32,265 nt of DNA. Origin: Erysipelotrichaceae bacterium. GTDB taxonomy: Bacteria; Bacillota_I; Bacilli_A; Erysipelotrichales; Erysipelotrichaceae. The notes beneath the pieces are model-generated. The model saw only the letters and a program-made list of their open reading frames with translations. It was not told where the DNA came from and searched no databases. Both the position numbers and the translations under genes were made by a program. Where the stretch lies: NCBI GenBank assembly GCA_022772735.1, contig JALEZD010000012.1, positions 1-32,265 of the forward strand, read 5' to 3'. Below are positions 26,587 through 32,265 of this stretch, one piece after another (the stretch's first letter is position 1; each line of letters opens with the position of its first letter).

Positions 26587-28025
26587 TATTCAACACCTGC
26601 ACTTTTTTTATGTTCTAAAATCATTTTCTTCTTTAAATCAAGTAAATTTCTACTTAAATCAACATAATATTTATGTGGTTTAACTAAACGCTTTATTTCA
26701 GGATAAATTGTTCCAATTTGCACATTACAATATATTTGTTTTGTAAATATATCTGGATCCTCATAAACAAGTTTACCATCTTTAAATAACTCTACTTGTA
26801 ATTCTTTTACAATATAATCTTTAATAACTGTTGTATTAAATTCATTAAGTGGATCTATTAATGTGAATGTATCTTCAGGAATTATTTCATCATGCAATGC
26901 CATTACATCTCCTAATGCAAATCCAGTTTTTTTATCAAAAAATCTATAAAGTTTTTTATAACCCGGATTGATAATTTTAATTGCATCATTACTTATTTTT
27001 ATTCTAGGAATAATATGTCCTTCTTTTTCAACTGCAACAAGTTTGTAAACTACTCCAACCCTCTCTTTTGGTGCTGCAATATTATCACCTGCACCAATCA
27101 AATCAAACTTAGAACCTTGTATTCTCAAGGCATTTATTGTATGTGGATCAATACCATTAGATATTGTTATTTTACAGTCTTGCATTCCTGCTTCATCAAG
27201 TATTTCTCTAACTTTTTTTGATAAATATGATAAGTCACCACTATCAATACGAACACCTTTTAACCTGTACCCATTTGGAATCAAATAATCATTCGCAACT
27301 TTAATCGCATTAACAACTCCACTTTTTATTGTGTCATATGTATCAATTAAAAACACAGAATCATTTGGAAATGACTTCGCAAATTTCAAAAATGCTTCAT
27401 ATTCACTTTCTTCTGCAGAAACCATAGAATGTGCCATTGTTCCCATAACAGGAATTCCATATTCTTTAGCTGCCATTACATTAGAAGTACCAACACACCC
27501 AGCAATATATGCACATTTACTTGCCAAAACTGCTGCCTCTGGCCCATCAGCTCTCCTTGCGCCAAATTCTAAAATAGGTATGCCATTAGCTGATTCAACC
27601 ATTCTTTTTGCAGCAGTTGTAAATTTTATACAACTATTTAAATATGAAAGTATAGTTGTTTCAATAAGCTGTGCTTCAATTAAATTAGCTTTAACACTTA
27701 TAAGTATTTCATTATCAAAAATAACTGTACCATCAGGCACAATCCAAATATCACCTCTAAATTTAAAATTTCTTAAATATTCTAAAAATTTTTCATTAAA
27801 TCGTTTTGTACTTCTAAGATATTCTATATCTTCATCTGTAAATTTTAAATTTTGTATATATTGAATGATATTATCCACACCACCCATTATTGCATAACCG
27901 CTACCAAATGGAATATTTCTAAAGAAACCATCAAAATATGCAACACTATCTAATGCATTATCATCAAAATATGCTTGAGCCATAGTTAACTCATACAAAT
28001 CCGTCATCATTGTTTTATTTTCCAT
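26586..28025 (-). CDS. pncB: Nicotinate phosphoribosyltransferase
   Basis: Salvages nicotinate: nicotinate + PRPP + ATP to NaMN, ADP, Pi and PPi. The 479-residue enzyme starts TDLYELTMAQAYF and has the family's EFGARRADGPEA, GTSNVMAAKEYG, PVMGTMAHSMV and RIDSGDLSYLSKKVR motifs. AGGGG lies five bases before the ATG. It overlaps the malic enzyme gene by 11 bases and nadE by one base. With nadD and nadE it forms a complete Preiss-Handler route from nicotinate to NAD; no nadABC is present here. Confidence 0.97.
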   Translation of the reverse strand: MENKTMMTDLYELTMAQAYFDDNALDSVAYFDGFFRNIPFGSGYAIMGGVDNIIQYIQNLKFTDEDIEYLRSTKRFNEKFLEYLRNFKFRGDIWIVPDGTVIFDNEILISVKANLIEAQLIETTILSYLNSCIKFTTAAKRMVESANGIPILEFGARRADGPEAAVLASKCAYIAGCVGTSNVMAAKEYGIPVMGTMAHSMVSAEESEYEAFLKFAKSFPNDSVFLIDTYDTIKSGVVNAIKVANDYLIPNGYRLKGVRIDSGDLSYLSKKVREILDEAGMQDCKITISNGIDPHTINALRIQGSKFDLIGAGDNIAAPKERVGVVYKLVAVEKEGHIIPRIKISNDAIKIINPGYKKLYRFFDKKTGFALGDVMALHDEIIPEDTFTLIDPLNEFNTTVIKDYIVKELQVELFKDGKLVYEDPDIFTKQIYCNVQIGTIYPEIKRLVKPHKYYVDLSRNLLDLKKKMILEHKKSAGVE

Positions 28026-29202
28026 AAATACCCCTTATATTTTTAGACTTAATACATGCTTTTTTTACTGCTTCACAAACAGTATTACATACTCTATCAT
28101 CAAATGCTGAAACAATTACATTTTCTTCATTTAGTTGCGAATAATCTATTAAACTTGCAATCGCAACACTAGCAGCCATTTTCGCATCATCATCAATTTT
28201 TGTGGCTTTAGCCTCTAAAGCTCCTTTAAATATTCCAGGAAATGCCAATAAATTATTAACTTGATTTGGTCTATCAGATCTACCAGTACCAACAATATAT
28301 GCTCCTGCATCTTTTGCATCATCATATGAAATTTCAGGTTCAGGATTTGCCATCGCAAATACAATAGATTTTTCATTCATCTTTTTTATCATTTCTTTAG
28401 AAACAATTCCTTTTGCAGATACTCCAACAAAAATATCAGCATTTTCAAAAGATAGTTCAAAACTAAAGTTTTTATCATCTAAATTTACATATTCTAATAA
28501 CTCTTTTTTCAAATCATCATAAATTTCAATATCTTTTTTAGTTAAAATTCCATCTTTATCAAATGCATATATTTTTCTAAAACCATACTTATACATCATT
28601 CTAATTATAGAGCTTCCTGCTGCACCTGTACCACTAACAATAACTTTACATTCACTTGCAGATTTTTCAATCAGTTTAAGACTATTAATTAAAGCAGCTA
28701 AAACTACTATTGCAGTTCCATGTTGATCATCATGGAAGACAGGAATGTTCATTTCATTTATCAATCTTCTTTCAATTTCAACACAGCGAGGTGCACTTAT
28801 ATCTTCAAGATTTATTCCACCAATTCCACATTCAATAGATTTGCATATTTTAATAATTTCTTCACTATCTTGAGTATTTAAAACCAAAGGAAATGCATCT
28901 ATTCCAGCAAATTTCTTCATAAGCATTGCTTTACCTTCCATTACAGGCAAAGAAGCACCACCACCAATATTTCCTAATCCTAAAACTGCACTTCCATCAC
29001 TGATTATCGCAACAGTGTTTCCTCTATTTGTATATTTGTATGAATTATTTTCATCATTATAAATTTCTAAACAAGGTGCAGCAACTCCTGGTGTATAAGC
29101 TAAAGATAAATCATCTTTATTTTCACAAGGAACTTTTATTTTTATTTCAAGTTTACCCTTATTTTCTTCATGTAGCTTTAAAGCTTTTTTATAAATGTCC
29201 AT
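28015..29202 (-). CDS. NAD(P)-dependent malic enzyme
   Basis: Oxidatively decarboxylates malate to pyruvate and CO2 with reduction of NAD(P). The 395 residues match the short bacterial malic enzymes (about 390-410). Seen are LAYTPGVAAPCLEI, MEGKAMLMKKFAGIDAFP (catalytic Lys), VFHDDQHGTAIVV, the Rossmann motif VSGTGAAGSSII, and FAMANPEPEI. Cofactor preference is not certain; Asp in IYAFDKDG at the end of the second beta strand favours NAD. It follows fumB after nine bases and overlaps pncB by 11, so it is co-transcribed with fumarase and NAD-synthesis genes. Confidence 0.95.
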   Translation of the reverse strand: MDIYKKALKLHEENKGKLEIKIKVPCENKDDLSLAYTPGVAAPCLEIYNDENNSYKYTNRGNTVAIISDGSAVLGLGNIGGGASLPVMEGKAMLMKKFAGIDAFPLVLNTQDSEEIIKICKSIECGIGGINLEDISAPRCVEIERRLINEMNIPVFHDDQHGTAIVVLAALINSLKLIEKSASECKVIVSGTGAAGSSIIRMMYKYGFRKIYAFDKDGILTKKDIEIYDDLKKELLEYVNLDDKNFSFELSFENADIFVGVSAKGIVSKEMIKKMNEKSIVFAMANPEPEISYDDAKDAGAYIVGTGRSDRPNQVNNLLAFPGIFKGALEAKATKIDDDAKMAASVAIASLIDYSQLNEENVIVSAFDDRVCNTVCEAVKKACIKSKNIRGIYGK

Positions 29203-29211
29203 ATAGTTCTC

Positions 29212-29733
29212 CTATTTATAAATATCATTACCATTTACATCAATTCCCACAAATACTGGAAAATCTTCAACATATAACTCATAAACTGCTTCACTTAATA
29301 AATCTTCAAACGCGACTAGTTTACTTTTTTTTATACACTTTGCAAGCAAAGCACCTGCGCCTCCTATCGCAACAAAATAACATGCCTTATTTTTTACAAT
29401 AGAAGCTTTTACCTCATCAGATCTAAATCCTTTACCTATCATACCTTTTAGACCATTATCTAACAATATAGGTGTAAACTTATCCATTCTTGATGATGTT
29501 GTTGGACCAGCACTTTCAAATTTATTTAATTCACTGTTTATCGTTGGACCAACATAATAAATTGTTTGATTTTTAATATCAAATGGTAATTGTTCATTTC
29601 TTTCCATCAACTCTACAAACCTTTTATGTGCAGCATCTCTTGCAGTATATATAACTCCATTTAAATATACTTGTTCGCCCGCAACTAAATCTAATATATC
29701 ACTATCTTTTAATGGTAAATATAATTTTTTCAT
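29212..29733 (-). CDS. fumB: Class I fumarate hydratase, beta (C-terminal) subunit
   Basis: The 173-residue beta subunit of the heteromeric [4Fe-4S] fumarase/tartrate dehydratase. Motifs are GVIYTARDAAHKRF (catalytic-site loop), YYVGPTINSELNKFESAGPTTSSRMDKF and MIGKGFRSDEV. It partners the alpha subunit encoded three bases upstream. The family also includes L-tartrate dehydratases, so fumarase is inferred from the neighbouring malic enzyme rather than proved by residues. The name follows the two-subunit convention, not E. coli FumB. Confidence 0.92.
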   Translation of the reverse strand: MKKLYLPLKDSDILDLVAGEQVYLNGVIYTARDAAHKRFVELMERNEQLPFDIKNQTIYYVGPTINSELNKFESAGPTTSSRMDKFTPILLDNGLKGMIGKGFRSDEVKASIVKNKACYFVAIGGAGALLAKCIKKSKLVAFEDLLSEAVYELYVEDFPVFVGIDVNGNDIYK

Positions 29734-29736
29734 AAT

Positions 29737-30582
29737 TTAAAACTCCAACTTAACATGCCTTAAAGCATGACAACAAATACTAACTGCACATGGTAAGCCA
29801 GCTATATGTGTTGGATAATGCTCAATCATAACTTTTAAAGCTGTAGTTTTACCCTTCAATCCTAGAGGTCCTATATTCAAATTATTTATTTCTTCAAGTA
29901 ATTCTTGTTCAAATTCAGCATATCTTTCATCTGTATTTTGTGTATTTAAATCCCTCAATAATGCTTTTTTCGCAAGAAAAGGTGCATATTCAAAATTACC
30001 ACCGATACCTATTCCAACAACAATAGGTGGACACGCATTTGGACCTGCCAATTTTATTGTTTCAATAACGAAATCCTTTACACCTGATTTACCATCACTA
30101 GGCTTAAGCATTGTCATTTTTGACATGTTTTCTGAACCAAATCCTTTTGCAGTAAGAATTATCTCTAATTTATCCCCTTCGTTTATATCAACATATATCA
30201 ATACAGGTGTATTATCTTTTGTATTTACTCTATCAAATAGTGGATCACAAACTATTGATTTTCTTAAAAAATAATTTTTGTATCCTAATGACACACCTTT
30301 ATTAATCGCATCATTTAAACTTCCACCATCTATCACAACATTCTTTCCAATAGATACATATGCACTAACCATACCTGTATCCTGACAAATTGGTACTTTA
30401 TTAGTTTTTGATATTTCAGCATTTTCCAATAAAATTCCCATTACTTTTCTACTACGGTCAGTGTCTTCATTTAAATAACCATTTTTAAGTTTGTCATATA
30501 CATCTTTTGGATATTCACTAGAAAGTTTTAAACACGCATTTTTAATACTTTCAACAATCAAATCAAAATTTATTTTCTTCAT
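29737..30582 (-). CDS. fumA: Class I fumarate hydratase, alpha (N-terminal) subunit
   Basis: The 281-residue alpha subunit that holds the [4Fe-4S] cluster. Three ligand Cys are at PICQDTG (Cys66), GPNACPPIVVGIGIGG (Cys184) and SICCHALRH (Cys270 or 271). The oxygen-sensitive cluster fits an anaerobe. It heads the operon fumA-fumB-mae-pncB-nadE-nadD. In this context fumarate (for example from aspartate or purine metabolism) would be hydrated to malate and passed to the malic enzyme. The divergent RpiR-type regulator starts 124 bases upstream. Confidence 0.93.
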   Translation of the reverse strand: MKKINFDLIVESIKNACLKLSSEYPKDVYDKLKNGYLNEDTDRSRKVMGILLENAEISKTNKVPICQDTGMVSAYVSIGKNVVIDGGSLNDAINKGVSLGYKNYFLRKSIVCDPLFDRVNTKDNTPVLIYVDINEGDKLEIILTAKGFGSENMSKMTMLKPSDGKSGVKDFVIETIKLAGPNACPPIVVGIGIGGNFEYAPFLAKKALLRDLNTQNTDERYAEFEQELLEEINNLNIGPLGLKGKTTALKVMIEHYPTHIAGLPCAVSICCHALRHVKLEF

Positions 30583-30654
30583 ATAACCTCTTTAATAATT
30601 TTAACACAGTAATTGATAAGAATAACTTTAATATAGTAAAAATAGCTTATGTGC

Positions 30655-30667
30655 CAAATAATATTTG
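30655..30667. promoter_or_regulatory. Palindrome in fumA-rpiR intergenic region
   Basis: CAAATA-A-TATTTG, perfect 6-base arms, lies between the divergent genes. It overlaps the region before a TAAAAT (30673-30678) that could be the -10 of the regulator gene, so it is a candidate operator. AT-rich palindromes also occur by chance. Confidence 0.35.
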
Positions 30668-30705
30668 TGTGTTAAAATAGTAAATATAATTATCAAGGAG
30701 TCATC

Positions 30706-31518
30706 ATGAACATAAAACTATTAATAAATTCATACATACCATCACTTACAAAATCAGAAAAAAAAGTTGCAGAATATATTCTTGATAGTAATGACGAAAT
30801 TTTATATTATACACTACAAGATATTTCTAAAAAAACTGGTGTCGGAGAAGCAACAGTTATGAGATTTTGTAACAAAATAGGTTTTGAAAAATTCGCAAAC
30901 TTAAAGCTGTTAATCGCAAAAGAAACAATTGACAACACAATAGATGAAAACTTAGATACAACAACTTTTGTAAAAGAATCATTAAATCAAACAATAAATA
31001 ATACAAGTTCATTACTTTCAACTGAAAGTTTAAATAAAGCTGTTAATCTAATTGAACAAACTAAAAGAATTTGGTTTTTTGGAGTTGGTTCTTCAGGATT
31101 ATCTGCACTTCAAGCAGAAGCCAATTTTGCACGTATTGGTATTCTCTCCAAAGCAATTTCAGATCCTCATTTTCAAGCAATGAGCTCATCATGCTTCAAC
31201 AAAGATGATTTAGTTATCGCATTTTCTATTTCTGGTTCAACAAAGGATATTTATGATTCACTCATTATCGCAAAAGATGCAAATGCAAAAATAATAGTAA
31301 TCACAAATTACATAGAATCTCCATTATCGCTACTTGCGGATTGTACATTGTTAACTGCCGCAAAAGAAAATTTATTAAAAGGTGGTTCCGTTTCTGGTTC
31401 AATATCACAATTAATGGTAATTGATGCATTAAAAAGTGAATATATTAAAAGAAATGAAAAAATTGTTAAGCAACGTCAGGAAAAAACTGCAAAATCAATT
31501 TTAAACAAATCATTATAA
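30706..31518 (+). CDS. RpiR/MurR-family transcriptional regulator
   Basis: A 270-residue regulator with an N-terminal HTH domain (about 1-77: SLTKSEKKVAEYILDSNDEI, then LQDISKKTGVGEATVMRFCNKIGFEKFANLK) and a C-terminal SIS sugar-phosphate-binding domain (about 120-250: IWFFGVGSSGLSALQAEA, AFSISGSTKDIYDSLIIAKD, IVITNYIESPLS). Such proteins sense phosphosugars. AAGGAG lies seven bases before the ATG. It is divergent from the fumA operon and may control it, although no sugar-phosphate gene is nearby. Its 3' end overlaps the convergent DUF624 gene by six bases. Confidence 0.93.
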   Translation: MNIKLLINSYIPSLTKSEKKVAEYILDSNDEILYYTLQDISKKTGVGEATVMRFCNKIGFEKFANLKLLIAKETIDNTIDENLDTTTFVKESLNQTINNTSSLLSTESLNKAVNLIEQTKRIWFFGVGSSGLSALQAEANFARIGILSKAISDPHFQAMSSSCFNKDDLVIAFSISGSTKDIYDSLIIAKDANAKIIVITNYIESPLSLLADCTLLTAAKENLLKGGSVSGSISQLMVIDALKSEYIKRNEKIVKQRQEKTAKSILNKSL

Positions 31519-32112
31519 ATATTTTTCAATAACTTTTTTCAAAATTAAAGTATTTAAATAAATATATAATCCAAACCCAAATAGAAGATATATACCAATA
31601 CTAATATAAAATGTTAAAGATGTATAAAAAGTAATATATAAAGTTAGAACCATTATTAATGATGTTAAAATGGTTCTTTTTATATTCATCACAAATAATA
31701 TAAATGCATTTTTTAATGATAATAAAAAGTTATTCTTAAATTTAGATTCAATTAAAAAATACATATTAAATACACTATTTAGTAAAATAATTAAAAAAAT
31801 TATCACAACTTGAAATACTTTATTACTGAAGATAAATAAATAAATTATTAAAGATAAATTAATTAATACATTTAAAACAAAAGATAATATAGTTCTTTTT
31901 ATATTTAATTTATATGATAAAAAATAATCTTGAATTATTGAATTACCACTGTTATCAATAAATTTTAAACATGCGTAATATGTACTAGACAAACTTGTCC
32001 CTATCGTAATAATACCTAAACTTCCAAATATAAAACAAAAATTCAAAATTATTATATTCGCAATAAAATTTAAACTTTTATACAAAAAACCTTCTTCTTT
32101 TATAAATGCCAT
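31513..32112 (-). CDS. DUF624 (YesL-like) membrane protein
   Basis: A 199-residue integral membrane protein with about five hydrophobic helices. The N-terminal pattern FIANIIILNFCFIFGSLGII with TIGTSLSSTYYACLKF is the DUF624 signature; GSLGI(I/F)TIGxSxTALYY is usual. Family members such as YesL are often found beside carbohydrate-uptake genes, and their function is not known. GGGG lies five bases before the ATG. It is alone between the 5S rRNA and the RpiR gene, with a possible TATATACT promoter element just upstream. Confidence 0.78.
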   Translation of the reverse strand: MAFIKEEGFLYKSLNFIANIIILNFCFIFGSLGIITIGTSLSSTYYACLKFIDNSGNSIIQDYFLSYKLNIKRTILSFVLNVLINLSLIIYLFIFSNKVFQVVIIFLIILLNSVFNMYFLIESKFKNNFLLSLKNAFILFVMNIKRTILTSLIMVLTLYITFYTSLTFYISIGIYLLFGFGLYIYLNTLILKKVIEKYL

Positions 32113-32145
32113 AAATACCCCACAACTAGTATATAATACACCAAA

Positions 32146-32180
32146 GGAAAAGAAAAAGATACCCGAAATAATAGGGTATC
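32146..32180 (-). terminator. rRNA operon terminator
   Basis: GATACCC (32158-32164) pairs with GGGTATC (32174-32180) around a 9-base loop, followed on the - strand by TTTTTCTTTTCC. It begins about five bases past the 5S rRNA 3' end. Confidence 0.85.
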
Positions 32181-32185
32181 TAATA

Positions 32186-32265
32186 AACCTGGCAACTTGC
32201 TACTTTCACTATGGCAGGCATAGCTATCATCACCGTAAAGATGCTTAACTTCTGTGTTCGGAATG
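32186..32265 (-). rRNA. rrf: 5S ribosomal RNA, 3' part
   Basis: The - strand reads CATTCCGAACACAGAAGTTA and AGC, the conserved 5S loop, and continues to GTAGCAAGTTGCCAGG at the 3' end. About 80 bases are in the window; the 5' part and the 23S/16S genes should lie beyond the right edge. The 3' end is estimated to within a few bases. Confidence 0.93.

Noticed and set aside
27331-27864. 177-codon + strand ORF
   Set aside because: Antisense to pncB across conserved catalytic motifs; long only because of codon bias on the real strand.
29028-29402. 124-codon + strand ORF
   Set aside because: Crosses the malic enzyme-fumB junction in antisense, low complexity, no ribosome binding site.

Overview
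The window is an AT-rich chromosomal segment from a low-GC Gram-positive (Firmicutes-type) bacterium, most likely a host-associated anaerobe. The signs are strong AGGAGG-type ribosome binding sites, sigma-A style promoters, a sortase-anchored surface protein, class I [4Fe-4S] fumarase, PPi-dependent phosphofructokinase, and standard use of TGA as stop (so not a Mycoplasma-type code). Most genes are packed with 1- to 11-base overlaps (ATGA, TAATG), giving clear operons.

Layout. 0.1-1.9 kb (-): an APH-family kinase, an ArsC/Spx-like thioredoxin-fold protein and thiol peroxidase. 2.0-4.1 kb (-): long-form PPi-phosphofructokinase and a DUF1801 protein. 4.1-6.8 kb (-): a two-gene glycoside unit, GPH-type symporter plus GH1 glycosidase, with a cre/LacI-like operator at its promoter. 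7.0-10.9 kb (-): a 1302-residue VPDTG-anchored adhesin with two Cna-B-like domains. 10.9-13.5 kb is the only accessory-looking stretch: an unassigned 359-residue protein with a HEPN-like RxxxxH motif, surrounded by decayed sequence that includes two pieces resembling the 3' end of rlmD-type genes. 13.5-16.1 kb (-): the RlmD-type rRNA methyltransferase, a pyrophosphatase-like protein, a zinc-type ArsR regulator and a membrane protein. 16.2-19.6 kb (+): tgt-queA-queH plus a TPR-like protein, i.e. the last steps of queuosine formation. 19.6-21.6 kb (-): cyclophilin, YitT-type membrane protein, HAD hydrolase. 21.7-22.6 kb (-): an autoregulated TetR gene and a small helical protein. 22.7-23.5 kb (+): RlmA-type methyltransferase. 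23.4-30.6 kb (-): fumA-fumB-malic enzyme-pncB-nadE-nadD, one overlapping operon. 30.7-31.5 kb (+): RpiR-type regulator, divergent from that operon. 31.5-32.1 kb (-): DUF624 membrane protein. The right edge holds the 3' part of a 5S rRNA gene (-) and its terminator, so an rRNA operon lies beyond the window.

How the genes work together. The large operon converts fumarate to malate to pyruvate with NAD(P)H and also makes NAD from nicotinate (pncB, nadD, nadE), so it joins a redox-carbon route to cofactor supply. The PPi-phosphofructokinase uses the PPi that PncB, NadD and NadE release. The queuosine genes lack the de novo preQ1 steps, which suggests preQ1 salvage.

Most unusual items: NadD fused to a TM1586-type nitroreductase domain; the decayed rlmD-tail fragments and the orphan HEPN-like gene between them; and an apparently leaderless rlmA-type gene. 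I found no CRISPR array, complete insertion sequence or tRNA gene, and no clear new multi-gene defence system.
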